Shown: positions 26,068-34,472 of the stretch, in pieces
Numbering within the stretch: the stretch's first letter is position 1
Layout: each line of letters opens with the position of its first letter
Position numbers and translations under genes: made by a program
Notes under the pieces: generated by a model
What the model was told of the DNA's origin: nothing
What the model saw: the letters and a program-made list of their open reading frames with translations, nothing else
Database searches by the model: none
NCBI RefSeq assembly: GCF_014876185.1
Contig: NZ_JADALJ010000001.1
Coordinates: 1,965,501 to 2,029,500, forward strand
From: Rufibacter sp. LB8
GTDB taxonomy: Bacteria; Bacteroidota; Bacteroidia; Cytophagales; Hymenobacteraceae
Length of the DNA stretch: 64,000 nucleotides
Direction: 5' to 3'

Positions 26068-26604
26068 TTAAGATTTCATAAGCGTGGGTAGCACGTGGTT
26101 TTTGGCCCATTCAATGGCCATGATGGTTTTGCCGTCATAGAAGGTGTGGTCAAGCATTTCCTGGGGTGTCATCTCCACTATCTCTATGTCTTCATGCTCG
26201 CTGTCTTTGCCGCCGCCTTCGCTTACCTGGTGGCTTACCTGGGCGTAGAACAGAAAGACTTTTTCGGCCACTGCACCGGGCGCTGGGTAGAATTCATGGA
26301 TAAGTTGCAGTTCATCTACGGCGTAGCCAATTTCTTCTTCCATTTCCCGTTTCACGGCGTCTTCGGGGTTTTCGTCTGGGCTGTCCAGCATGCCGGCCAC
26401 AATCTCCAGCAGGTCCTGCTCCATGGCGGGGCGGTACTGCCGGGCAAAGATGAATTTCTGTTTTTTGGTGTCATAGACCAGCGCCGAGGCCGCGGTGCCG
26501 GTATGGTATACTTCTCGTTTGAACTCCTTCTCGCCGTCTGTCACCGTGTAGAGTTGCAGCTTATAATGGCCTTGGTAGAGGGTTTCTTTGTCTGTTATTT
26601 TCAT
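26068..26604 (-). CDS. Nudix hydrolase, ADP-ribose pyrophosphatase-like
   Basis: The 178-residue protein has a Nudix box starting GMLDSPDENPEDA and ending REMEEEIGY, with the REUxEE catalytic glutamates, preceded by FIFARQYRPAMEQDLLEIVAG, which is typical of ADP-sugar pyrophosphatases. It would hydrolyse nucleoside diphosphate linkages, probably ADP-ribose or a related sugar nucleotide, with Mg2+. I placed the start at MKITDKETLY; the 29 extra residues of the open frame upstream have no family character. It lies divergently from the DUF2059 gene. Confidence 0.88.
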   Translation of the reverse strand: MKITDKETLYQGHYKLQLYTVTDGEKEFKREVYHTGTAASALVYDTKKQKFIFARQYRPAMEQDLLEIVAGMLDSPDENPEDAVKREMEEEIGYAVDELQLIHEFYPAPGAVAEKVFLFYAQVSHQVSEGGGKDSEHEDIEIVEMTPQEMLDHTFYDGKTIMAIEWAKNHVLPTLMKS

Positions 26605-26747
26605 GGTGCTGCTGTAAATCTGGCAAGTCTGGCTAATGGTACGCACAACCTGGCGGCACGTTGGGTAAAAGCCGTTGCCAATAAAAAGCAAAGGTGGTGG
26701 CTTTGTCCTGGCTTTCTGCGTATGAAGAGCAGAAATAATTCTTTTTT

Positions 26748-27206
26748 ATGAAAAATACTATTTTATTATGGGGGTTACTGGTGCTGTTGACCACCGGAAA
26801 TACCCTAGCACAAGCCCCCAGCAGCCATTATAAAGCCGCCGAAACCTTGCTTATGACCATGGGCAGCCCCAAAGCCATTGACGATAACCTCCAGCAGATG
26901 CTCACCATGCAAATGGAACAGGTGCCTGCCATGAAGGTAGCCGAACTGGAAGTACGCGCTTTCTTTGCCAAGTACATGAACTGGGAAGCCATCAAAACCG
27001 ATCTCATCAACCTGTACATGACGGAGTTCACCGAGAAAGAGCTGAAAGACATGACCGCCTTTTACGGCACGCCCACCGGCAAGAAACTAGCCTCAAAGCA
27101 GTCACTCCTTACCATGCGCAGCGCCCAGCTTGGCCAGAAGAAAATTGAACCGCACATGATGGAACTGCAGCAGCTGTTGCAGAAGAAAATGCAGCTTGAC
27201 AATTAA
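26748..27206 (+). CDS. DUF2059 family exported protein
   Basis: The 152-residue protein has a signal peptide (LLWGLLVLLTTGNTLAQ) followed by the helical DUF2059 domain. Characteristic parts are YKAAETLLMTMGSPKAIDD near 27-45 and the signature FTEKELKDMTAFYGTPTGKKL near 95-115. The function of DUF2059 is unknown. The PAP2 gene follows 112 nt downstream on the same strand, beyond a hairpin that could end most transcripts. It is divergent from the Nudix gene, so the 143 nt between should hold both promoters. Confidence 0.88.
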   Translation: MKNTILLWGLLVLLTTGNTLAQAPSSHYKAAETLLMTMGSPKAIDDNLQQMLTMQMEQVPAMKVAELEVRAFFAKYMNWEAIKTDLINLYMTEFTEKELKDMTAFYGTPTGKKLASKQSLLTMRSAQLGQKKIEPHMMELQQLLQKKMQLDN

Positions 27207-27222
27207 GTAATTGGTAAGAAAC

Positions 27223-27271
27223 GAAAGCCCAGAACCTGTGGTAGTGACTAAACTGCGAGTTTTGGGCTTTC
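27223..27271 (+). terminator. Hairpin after the DUF2059 gene
   Basis: GAAAGCCCAGAAC pairs with GTTTTGGGCTTTC with one G-T pair and a 23-nt loop; the T-run after it is weak. Confidence 0.5.
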
Positions 27272-27318
27272 TAAGTCTTATTGTAATTGACATTCGACCT
27301 AACAAGACACAACATTGC

Positions 27319-28254
27319 ATGAAGGCCGTCTCACCCACCATCTTCACCAAATTCCTTATTCGCGTTGCGCTCACCCTGGCCACTTTTTGCCTGGGGCACA
27401 CGTCTTTTGCCGTCCATTTCTCTTCAGATTCAATAAGTGCTGTAGCCTCTCCTTCTACTTCGGAATTAAAAACCACTGATGGAACTGGCTTCCCGGAATT
27501 TAACCGAACCTATTTTTTACTGGGTGACACGGTAGAGGCACTTCCTGTTAAAAGGGGTTGGTCTCGGGAGAAGAAGAAATTTGTGTGGAGTGCCGCTGGG
27601 GCTGTGGCTACGTTTGGGCTTGGTTTGGCTGCCTACCATTGGGTAGACGAACCTCTCAAAGAATTTGTGCAGAGAAACGCCACGCCCTTTACCCGTGACA
27701 TTTCAGAAACCATTGAACCGTTTGGCACCTCAGAAAGGCTGCACGCCACCTTTGGCTCTTTGTTCATGGTAGGTCTGGTGACCAAAAACCGAAAGCTGAG
27801 GCAAGTGGCCACCATCTCGCTGGCCAGCTATTACCTGAACTCCATGATGACAAGCCAACTGAAGAAAACCTTTAGGCGGGCACGGCCCTTGTACGCTGAG
27901 GACAATGATGAGTTCAACGGCCCTGCCAGTTCCTATGAATACGCCTCGCTGCCATCGTCGCACACCTCCAACGCCTTTGCCACCGCCACCGCCGTGGCCA
28001 CCATTTACCGCGACAAAGGCTGGGTGCCCCCCGTGGCCTATGGCATTGCCACGCTGGTGGGTCTCTCCCGCATTCATGACAATGCCCACTGGGCCTCAGA
28101 CGTGATAGCGGGCGCCGCCGTGGGGTACGTATCTGCCAAGGTGACGCACTGGACCTATTTTCAGCTGAAAGACCGCTTACAAGGCAACAAATGGCAGTTC
28201 TTCCCAAACGTGGGGAAAGGCTCTGCCAGCTTGAGCGCCACACTTCAGTTCTAA
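27319..28254 (+). CDS. PAP2 superfamily phosphatase, exported
   Basis: The 311-residue protein has a signal peptide (RVALTLATFCLGHTSFA) and the three PAP2 motifs: KKTFRRARP, SLPSSHTSNAFA, and SRIHDNAHWASDVIAG with the catalytic His. A hydrophobic segment near 100-120 precedes the phosphatase core. Likely substrates are undecaprenyl pyrophosphate, phosphatidic acid or a lipid A phosphate; sequence alone does not choose. The open frame runs further upstream to 27211 over the hairpin, so I set the start at MKAVSPT just before the signal peptide. Confidence 0.88.
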   Translation: MKAVSPTIFTKFLIRVALTLATFCLGHTSFAVHFSSDSISAVASPSTSELKTTDGTGFPEFNRTYFLLGDTVEALPVKRGWSREKKKFVWSAAGAVATFGLGLAAYHWVDEPLKEFVQRNATPFTRDISETIEPFGTSERLHATFGSLFMVGLVTKNRKLRQVATISLASYYLNSMMTSQLKKTFRRARPLYAEDNDEFNGPASSYEYASLPSSHTSNAFATATAVATIYRDKGWVPPVAYGIATLVGLSRIHDNAHWASDVIAGAAVGYVSAKVTHWTYFQLKDRLQGNKWQFFPNVGKGSASLSATLQF

Positions 28255-28301
28255 TCTAGCCAGCTTGGTTATTACGCTGTTAATTGTGGGAAACAACATT
28301 T

Positions 28302-28341
28302 GCGTTTTCGGGCTCATTTCCAGAAATGAGCCCGAAAACGG
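28302..28341. repeat. Palindromic repeat copy 13
   Basis: GCGTTTTCGGGCTCATTTC and complement ending AAAACGG; only the outermost pair is lost. It lies 48 nt after the PAP2 stop. Confidence 0.93.
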
Positions 28342-28504
28342 AATGGGAACCCGCCAAAATCTCCAATAAAAATTTACGTCTTCAGTAAAAAATCTTTCAA
28401 CGGAAGGCGCGCGGGCGCTTTAATTAACTTTAGCGGCTGGCTTGCGTACTTCTCATCTTCCCAGGCCGTGCGTTTACCAAACCTCCTGCCCGTCTGCGCT
28501 TGCC

Positions 28505-30307
28505 ATGTCATTACCTTCTATCTTTAAAAGTCCGGTTTTATACTTTTACCTGTTCGTGTTTAGCGTGGGGTTCACCCTGGAAGCCTGCCAGGAGAAAAAA
28601 CCCGTGCATGAAACGGTGGTGTTCAAACCCCAGCCCATTCTGCCGCAAGACACCATCAAATACCCCAACGCGCTTATCACGGCCCTCAACCGGCACAACA
28701 AATGGGTAGATTCTGTTTTCAGGCGCATGACCCCAGACGAGCGCATCACCCAACTCATGATGGTGGAAGTGTTCTCTAACCAGGGTCCGCAGCATGAAGA
28801 AGACGCCTTGCGTCTGGTGCGGCAATACAAAGTAGGCGGCGTGATTTTCTTCCAGGGAGGACCGGTGCGGCAGGCCAAACTCACCAACAAACTGCAGGCG
28901 GCCTCCAAGATTCCATTGCTGGTGGGCATGGACGCTGAGAACGGCATTGGCATGCGCATGGACAGTGCCATGCAATACCCTTTGCCTATGTTGCTGGGCG
29001 CCATTAACAATGACAGCCTTATTTACCAGATGGGGGCCGAAATGGCTTTTGAATTCAAGCGGCTGGGCATGCACCTGAACTTTGCGCCGGTGGTAGACGT
29101 GAACAACAACCCCAAAAACCCCATCATCAGTTACCGTTCCTTCGGCGAAAACAAGAACGATGTAAGTTCCAAAAGCCTGGCCCAAATGCTGGGCATGCAG
29201 GACAACGGCGTGATTGCCACCGCCAAGCACTTCCCCGGCCACGGCGACACCGATGTGGATTCGCATTATGACTTGCCCATCATCCCCTATGGCCGTGAGC
29301 GTCTGGATTCCCTGGAACTGCACCCGTTTCGGCATTTGATACAGAGCGGCGTGGGCGGCATGATGGTGGGCCACATTCACATGCCCAAGCTAGATTCCAC
29401 GGCCAATTTACCGGCTTCGCTTTCCAAACCCATTGTGACGGGCATTTTGAAAAACGAGCTCAACTACGCGGGGCTCATCATCACAGACGCCATGGTGATG
29501 AAAGGCGTGACCAAATATTTTGCCCCCGGTGAGGCCGAAGTCATGGCCCTGGAAGCCGGTAATGATGTACTGGAACGTCTGGTGAGCGTGCCCAAAGCCC
29601 TGAATGCCATTAAAGCCGCCATCAGAAGCGGAAGGTTAGACCGCAAGGAGTTGGACCGCCGCTGCAAGAAAGTATTGGCCGCCAAGTATTGGGTAGGCCT
29701 CAACAAGTACCAACCCATTAAGTTAGACAGCCTGTACCAGGACCTGCACACCTCCCACGCCAAAGAAACGCTGCGCGGCCTGGCAGAGGGCTCGCTAACC
29801 TTGCTCCAGAACAAACCAGACCTAGTGCCCCTAAAGAACAAGAAAATGCGGTCGGTGGCGAGTTTGGCAGTGGGTGCGGCCAAACCTACGCTGTTTCAGC
29901 AACGCCTCAAAAACCGCCTGACCGTGAAAGACTATTTCATGCCGCGCAAGACCAAGAAGAAAGACCTGGAGAACCTCCGGAAAGTGCTCCTGAAACAGGA
30001 TTTATTGGTCATCAGCATTTACGGACCCAGCATAAGACCCAGCAACAACCTTGGTTTCAGCAAAGAGGAGCGGGCGCTGGTGAATGAATTGGTGCGGCGC
30101 AAACGCGCGGTGGTGGTGCTCTTTGACAATGCCTATACCTTGAACCAGTTCGCAGATATTCATCAGTCGTCGGCGCTGTTGTTGGGCTACCAGCAATTGC
30201 CGGCTGTGCAGGCGGCCGCGGCTAAAATGGTGATGGGCGATCTGGTACCGCAGGGTAAATTACCGGTAACCGTGAACAAGCATTTCCAATACGGGCAAGG
30301 GTTGTAG
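28505..30307 (+). CDS. GH3 family beta-N-acetylhexosaminidase-like lipoprotein
   Basis: The 600-residue protein has a lipoprotein signal with lipobox LEAC, then a GH3 TIM barrel. Family marks are the KHFPGHGDTDVDSH motif, where NagZ-type enzymes keep their catalytic Asp/His dyad, and the nucleophile segment LIITDAMVMKGV. The final ~200 residues form the second GH3 domain. It would remove terminal GlcNAc from muropeptides or other glycans. The start at 28505 places the signal peptide at the N-terminus; 21 further upstream residues are open but unlikely. NamZ lies 94 nt downstream, supporting a peptidoglycan-turnover role. Confidence 0.9.
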   Translation: MSLPSIFKSPVLYFYLFVFSVGFTLEACQEKKPVHETVVFKPQPILPQDTIKYPNALITALNRHNKWVDSVFRRMTPDERITQLMMVEVFSNQGPQHEEDALRLVRQYKVGGVIFFQGGPVRQAKLTNKLQAASKIPLLVGMDAENGIGMRMDSAMQYPLPMLLGAINNDSLIYQMGAEMAFEFKRLGMHLNFAPVVDVNNNPKNPIISYRSFGENKNDVSSKSLAQMLGMQDNGVIATAKHFPGHGDTDVDSHYDLPIIPYGRERLDSLELHPFRHLIQSGVGGMMVGHIHMPKLDSTANLPASLSKPIVTGILKNELNYAGLIITDAMVMKGVTKYFAPGEAEVMALEAGNDVLERLVSVPKALNAIKAAIRSGRLDRKELDRRCKKVLAAKYWVGLNKYQPIKLDSLYQDLHTSHAKETLRGLAEGSLTLLQNKPDLVPLKNKKMRSVASLAVGAAKPTLFQQRLKNRLTVKDYFMPRKTKKKDLENLRKVLLKQDLLVISIYGPSIRPSNNLGFSKEERALVNELVRRKRAVVVLFDNAYTLNQFADIHQSSALLLGYQQLPAVQAAAAKMVMGDLVPQGKLPVTVNKHFQYGQGL

Positions 30308-30316
30308 CGTAATTTC

Positions 30317-30356
30317 CTGTTTTCGGGCTCATTTCTGGAATTGAGCCCGAAAACAG
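30317..30356. repeat. Palindromic repeat copy 14
   Basis: CCTGTTTTCGGGCTCATTTC subtype, 9 nt after the GH3 stop and inside the probable GH3-NamZ operon. Confidence 0.93.
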
Positions 30357-30401
30357 AAAGGAACATGCCGTGATATATGCCTTGTTTTCTATATTGCCCA
30401 C

Positions 30402-31694
30402 ATGAACAGAATTTTCCCCTCCCGCCTTTTCATTTTCACGCTGCTTTCTGCAGTCACTTTTCTGACTGGTTGCACTAAATCATCAACATCTACTGCTACC
30501 ACGGCAGCCCCCAAAGACCGCGTGGTGATTGGCATTGAACGGCTGGTGACCCCAGAATTCCTCCCCTTTATCCAGAACCGCCGCGTAGCCATTCTCACCA
30601 ACCACACCGGCGTGATGCCAGACCGAAGCCACATTGTAGATCTGCTCCACGCGCGCCCAGACGTGAAAGTGGTGAAACTCTTCAGCCCGGAGCACGGCAT
30701 ACGCGGCGAGGCCGACACCCACGTGAGCGATGATATTGACAAAAAAACCGGCCTGAAAGTGATTTCGCTGTACGGCAACGTGCGCAAACCCACCCCGCAG
30801 ATGTTGGAAGACGTGGACATTCTCATCTTCGACATTCAAGACGTGGGCGCGCGTTACTACACCTACATTGCCACCATGACCGCCGTACTGGAGGCTGCCG
30901 CCGAAAACGAAAAACTGATGATCATACTGGATCGGCCCAACCCTATCACCGGCGTGGCGTTTGACGGCGCTATTGGCAACAACGCCCACCAACCCGTAAC
31001 CGGCCCTAACTTCTTGCCCATCACGCACGGCATGACGGTGGGCGAACTGGCCCGCATGTTCAACGGCGAACGTTCGGCCAAAAAACTTCGGCAGGCCGAA
31101 CTATTGGTGGTGCCCATGCGCGGTTACGCCCGAACCCAGTGGTTTGACCAAACCGGACTTCCCTGGATCAAGCCCTCGCCTAACATGCTGAATCTGACCA
31201 CGGCCGCCTTGTACCCCGCCACCTGTATTCTGGAAGGCACCAACTTGTCTGAAGGCCGCGGCACCATGCAGCCTTTTGAGTTCATTGGCGCGCCCTGGGT
31301 GAACGGTGAAGCTTTATCCAAACAACTCAACTCTTACAAATTACCTGGAGTCACGTTCAAACCGGTGCAGTTCAAGCCAGACAGTGTGGTAGACGGCATC
31401 AAAATCTATCCGCCTAAGTTCATGGGGCAGGTGTGCCAAGGAGCCCAGATGGTGATTACAGATAGAAACAAGTTTGAAGGTGCCAAAGCCAGCGTGTACC
31501 TCATTCATGCGTTGCAAACGCTCTACCCAGAAAAGCTGGAATACAAAAACAGCCGCATGGACGGCCTCTGGAAAACCGACGTGACCCGCAAGCAATTACA
31601 GGCCGGGCAAAACCCGCAGGCTATTATTGCCGCCTGGGCGCCGGAGTTGGCCTATTTCAAAAACGTGAGAGCCAAATACCTGCTTTATCCGTAG
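30402..31694 (+). CDS. namZ: Exo-beta-N-acetylmuramidase NamZ (DUF1343) lipoprotein
   Basis: NamZ releases terminal MurNAc from the non-reducing end of peptidoglycan fragments. The 430-residue protein has a lipobox LTGC near residue 26 and DUF1343 signatures: RRVAILTNHTGV, KLFSPEHGIRGEAD, DILIFDIQDVGARYYTY and LEGTNLSEGRGTMQPFEFIG. In Firmicutes NamZ is encoded beside NagZ, a GH3 enzyme, and works with it; the same pairing here with a GH3 lipoprotein suggests a periplasmic or outer-membrane muropeptide salvage pathway. A phosphodiesterase-like lipoprotein gene follows 28 nt later. Confidence 0.93.
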   Translation: MNRIFPSRLFIFTLLSAVTFLTGCTKSSTSTATTAAPKDRVVIGIERLVTPEFLPFIQNRRVAILTNHTGVMPDRSHIVDLLHARPDVKVVKLFSPEHGIRGEADTHVSDDIDKKTGLKVISLYGNVRKPTPQMLEDVDILIFDIQDVGARYYTYIATMTAVLEAAAENEKLMIILDRPNPITGVAFDGAIGNNAHQPVTGPNFLPITHGMTVGELARMFNGERSAKKLRQAELLVVPMRGYARTQWFDQTGLPWIKPSPNMLNLTTAALYPATCILEGTNLSEGRGTMQPFEFIGAPWVNGEALSKQLNSYKLPGVTFKPVQFKPDSVVDGIKIYPPKFMGQVCQGAQMVITDRNKFEGAKASVYLIHALQTLYPEKLEYKNSRMDGLWKTDVTRKQLQAGQNPQAIIAAWAPELAYFKNVRAKYLLYP

Positions 31695-31722
31695 GAAAAG
31701 AAGTCATTATTTTCTGCCCTGC

Positions 31723-32706
31723 ATGAACAGACTTCGGTTTCAGCTGCTTTTCTTACTTATTATCTGTGCCTTTTTTCTGGAAGGCTGCCAACCGTCGTCG
31801 CCGGCGGCCATGCGCGAGCCTTCGCGCACGTATGCTGCCCAAAACGTGGTGCTGGTGGTGATTGACGGCGTGCGGTACTCAGACAGTTGGGGCGACTCTG
31901 CCTATACCAATATTCCGTTCATGGCGAAGCAGCTGGCACCGCAGGGCTTGTTCCATCCGGCGTTTTACAACCAGGGCGTCACGCTCACCATGCCGGGCCA
32001 CGTGGCGCTGACCACGGGCAAGTACCAGCGCCTGAGCAACCGCGGCTCCGAACTGCCCCTGTACCCGTCCATCTTCCATTATTACCGCCAGCATTCCAAA
32101 ACTGCGGCCACAGACGCCTGGCTTATCACCAGCAAAGATAAACTGGAAGTGCTGGGTAAAACCTACAGCCAGGAGGAAGTCGCTACCTTTTCGCCGTCCA
32201 GCAATTGCGGCGTGAACGGTCTGGGTTCTGGCTACCGGGCTGACGAAGAAACCCTAAAAATAGCCAAACAGATTTTCCAGGAACATACCCCGCGGCTGTC
32301 GCTCATCAATTTACATGAACCCGACACGGAAGCCCACCGGGGCAACTGGGACGGTTACCTCGCGGCCATAAAAAAAAGCGACCGCTTGGTCCACGACCTC
32401 TGGAACTGGCTTCAGCAGCACCCGCACTACCGCAACAACACCACCTTCATCATCACCAATGACCACGGGCGTCACCCGGGCCGCCGGTTCACAGACCACG
32501 GCGATGGTTGTGAGAGTTGCCGCCACATCAGTCTGCTCATGCTGGGTCCCGACGTACCGCCCGGCAGCCGCGCCAAAAAGCCCCGCACGCAGGCAGACGT
32601 AGCCGCCACCGTGGCAGAACTCCTGGGTTTCCCTTTCCCTAAAAGAGACGGTGAGCCCATGCTGGAATTGTTTAAAGAAGAGCCCCTTGTAGAGAAAGCG
32701 AAGTAG
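31723..32706 (+). CDS. Alkaline phosphatase/phosphodiesterase superfamily lipoprotein
   Basis: The 327-residue protein has a lipobox LEGC near residue 22 and the metal-binding pattern of the alkaline phosphatase superfamily: VVLVVIDGVRYSDSW (first Asp), TMPGHVALTTG with the nucleophile Thr/Ser region, HEPDTEAHRG, and FIITNDHGRHPG with a later DHGDGC. It may be a phosphodiesterase or phosphatase, possibly a sulfatase-like enzyme. It lies 28 nt after namZ, so it is probably the third gene of the same operon and may act on the same peptidoglycan or teichoic-like products. Confidence 0.85.
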   Translation: MNRLRFQLLFLLIICAFFLEGCQPSSPAAMREPSRTYAAQNVVLVVIDGVRYSDSWGDSAYTNIPFMAKQLAPQGLFHPAFYNQGVTLTMPGHVALTTGKYQRLSNRGSELPLYPSIFHYYRQHSKTAATDAWLITSKDKLEVLGKTYSQEEVATFSPSSNCGVNGLGSGYRADEETLKIAKQIFQEHTPRLSLINLHEPDTEAHRGNWDGYLAAIKKSDRLVHDLWNWLQQHPHYRNNTTFIITNDHGRHPGRRFTDHGDGCESCRHISLLMLGPDVPPGSRAKKPRTQADVAATVAELLGFPFPKRDGEPMLELFKEEPLVEKAK

Positions 32707-32733
32707 TTTTTTGGGGAAGTAATTTATGTAGAT

Positions 32734-32771
32734 CGTTTTTGGCCTCTAAACTGGAAATGAAGCCCAAAACG
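32734..32771. repeat. Palindromic repeat copy 15
   Basis: Arms CGTTTTTGGCCTCTAAA and its partner AAATGAAGCCCAAAACG; mismatches near the loop. It lies 27 nt after the phosphodiesterase stop. Confidence 0.8.
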
Positions 32772-32845
32772 CCTGGTAATTATACATTTTCCTTTAACAG
32801 GAACCGAAGTGAGTTTTTTACCAAGCAGGGAAATATTGGCAGATA

Positions 32846-32959
32846 GTACGGACAGCGCTTGACCTGTCCGCACGCATTTCCGAGGGGTGCTTTTTTGGTA
32901 GTTGCATCGTAAGTTAACTGCTTAGGCCACCGCTAAGGACAGGTCAAGATCTGTCCGTA
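32846..32959. repeat. Second copy of the GGACAG inverted repeat
   Basis: TACGGACAGCGCTTGACC on the left is matched on the right by GGACAGGTCAAGATCTGTCC. It is related to 2841-2985 and shares GCATTTCCGAGGG with its interior. The 402-nt gap holding it (32707-33108) otherwise contains only three palindromic repeats. Confidence 0.65.
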
Positions 32960-32990
32960 GATGATTATATAAGTCAGGCTCCGTTTATAT

Positions 32991-33052
32991 AAGCGCCACC
33001 GCCGTTTTTGGCCTCCATTTTTAAAATGAGGCCGAAAACGGCGGTGGCGCTT
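32991..33052. repeat. Palindromic repeat copy 16 with extended stem
   Basis: The core (33002-33041) is extended by 11 further perfectly paired bases, AAGCGCCACCG on the left and CGGTGGCGCTT on the right, giving a 62-nt palindrome. These outer bases are not found in other copies. Confidence 0.93.
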
Positions 33053-33065
33053 AAAAGTGACAAGT

Positions 33066-33105
33066 CTGTTTTAGGCTTCGTTTTCAAAAATGAGCCTAAA
33101 AACGG
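33066..33105. repeat. Palindromic repeat copy 17
   Basis: TTTTAGGCTTC pairs with GAGCCTAAAA, a third version of the variable base pair (A-T). It is 24 nt from copy 16, the closest pair in the window, and 3 nt from the stop at 33109. Confidence 0.85.
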
Positions 33106-33108
33106 AAA

Positions 33109-33306
33109 TTATTCTGAAGATGAAGTCTCTGGAGTGGATTCTTCTGAAGCACACGGTTTTGGTAGACGGCCTTGTTTTTTGAGCGCTTCCTGAATGATCC
33201 ACTCAATCTGGCCGTTGGTGCTCCTGAATTCGTCTGCGGCCCATTTCTCCACGGCTTTCATCATCTCGGCGTTCATGCGCAGGGCAAACGATTTTTTCTC
33301 GGCCAT
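33109..33306 (-). CDS. Arc-like ribbon-helix-helix protein
   Basis: The 65-residue protein has the Arc/MetJ-type ribbon-helix-helix: a basic strand KSFALRMNAEMMKAVEKWA followed by FRSTNGQIEWIIQEALKK. The tail is rich in Ser, Glu and Pro. RHH proteins of this size bind DNA as dimers and often autoregulate. It ends the SPFH operon, starting 3 nt after that gene. A plain toxin-antitoxin reading is unlikely because the partner is an SPFH protein; the DNA target is unknown. Confidence 0.82.
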   Translation of the reverse strand: MAEKKSFALRMNAEMMKAVEKWAADEFRSTNGQIEWIIQEALKKQGRLPKPCASEESTPETSSSE

Positions 33307-33309
33307 AGG

Positions 33310-34161
33310 CTAGTGGTGTAAAGTTCCGGCATTCACTACAGGCGACACGCTTCGGTCTGAGCAGAGCACCACCATTAAGTTACTGATCATGGCGGCTTTT
33401 CGTTCTTCGTCAAAAGACACCAGACCTTTCTGGGTGATCTGTGCCAAAGCCATTTCTACCATCCCCACGGCACCTTCCACAATCTTGGCGCGCGCTGAAA
33501 CAATAGCGGTGGCCTGCTGCCGCTGCAACATAGCGCTGGCAATTTCCTGAGCATAGGCCAAATAACTGATGCGGGCCTCCAGCACATGAATACCGGCAAT
33601 GGCCAGACGTTCCATTAGTTCGCGCTCCAGTTCGTCGTTCACGTCCTGGCTGCTGCCGCGCAGAGAGATTTCGCTTTCGTCCTCAAAGTTGTCATACGGG
33701 TACACGCCGGCCAGTTTCCGCATGGCAGACTCACTCTGTACTTTCACGAAGGTCTCAAAGTTGTCTACCTCAAACGCGGCCTTGAACGTTTCCTCCACGC
33801 GCCACACCAGCACCACGCCAATCATGATGGGGTTGCCCAGTTTGTCGTTCACTTTGATGGGATTAGTGTCCAGGTTTCGGGCGCGGAGCGAGATGCTCTT
33901 GGCGGCAAAAAACGGATTCACCCAGAAGAAGCCGTTGTGCTTGATGGTGCCTTTGTACTCGCCAAACAGCGTGAGCACCCGGGATTCATTCGGGTTCACA
34001 ATCTTAAAGCCCTTGCAAAGAAACGAGAACACCAGAGCAAAGGGCAGCAGCACCTCAGGCCCGAAGTAGTAAATGCCCGCCCCGGTGGCCAGCAACAAGA
34101 TCAGCACCAGAATAAGGAAGGTGTAACCAGAAGAAGGATGAAACGTTTTTTCGGCTTTCAT
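33310..34161 (-). CDS. SPFH (stomatin/prohibitin-like) membrane protein
   Basis: The 283-residue protein has two adjacent N-terminal membrane spans (about 13-50, FLILVLILLLATGAGIYY then LLPFALVFSFLC) and an SPFH domain with IVNPNESRVLTLFGEYKGT, GFFWVNPF, and later YLAYAQEIASAMLQRQQA, a heptad-rich oligomerisation helix. SPFH proteins form ring-like microdomain scaffolds; the C-terminus lacks the extended coiled coil of flotillins, so it is closer to slipins or QmcA. It is cotranscribed with a small RHH protein. Confidence 0.9.
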   Translation of the reverse strand: MKAEKTFHPSSGYTFLILVLILLLATGAGIYYFGPEVLLPFALVFSFLCKGFKIVNPNESRVLTLFGEYKGTIKHNGFFWVNPFFAAKSISLRARNLDTNPIKVNDKLGNPIMIGVVLVWRVEETFKAAFEVDNFETFVKVQSESAMRKLAGVYPYDNFEDESEISLRGSSQDVNDELERELMERLAIAGIHVLEARISYLAYAQEIASAMLQRQQATAIVSARAKIVEGAVGMVEMALAQITQKGLVSFDEERKAAMISNLMVVLCSDRSVSPVVNAGTLHH

Positions 34162-34404
34162 AGGCGTATTTATTTTGATATCATTTTGATATCAGTGAAA
34201 GTAGAAAATTTTATGGACAGTTGAAAGTTGACCGCTAATTTTTCCCAAAAATTGTTTAGACAAATTTTGCTTCTTTCTAATGATTTACTTGTCAAACTAC
34301 TTGATAGCAAAGCTGTTATGTAAATTGAAGAAAGCCCAGTTCTGGCAGTGACGGACTAATGAGGTATAACTTGCAGACAACCTGCTTCCAACGCCCACAA
34401 AAAA

Positions 34405-34450
34405 ATCCCGTTTTCGGGCTCATTTCTAGAAATGAGCCCGAAAACGGGAT
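34405..34450. repeat. Palindromic repeat copy 18, perfect 46-bp palindrome
   Basis: ATCCCGTTTTCGGGCTCATT and onward is exactly its own reverse complement across 46 nt, with no loop bases. It sits 22 nt downstream of the stop at 34473. The rest of 34162-34472 shows nothing recognisable. Confidence 0.97.
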
Positions 34451-34472
34451 GGAAATAAGCAGGAAGGACTTT

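Noticed and set aside
33008-33193. Open frame formed by two palindromic repeats
   Set aside because: Its protein is the translated repeats (FKMRPKTA and FVFKNEPKNG) followed by the antisense of the RHH gene.
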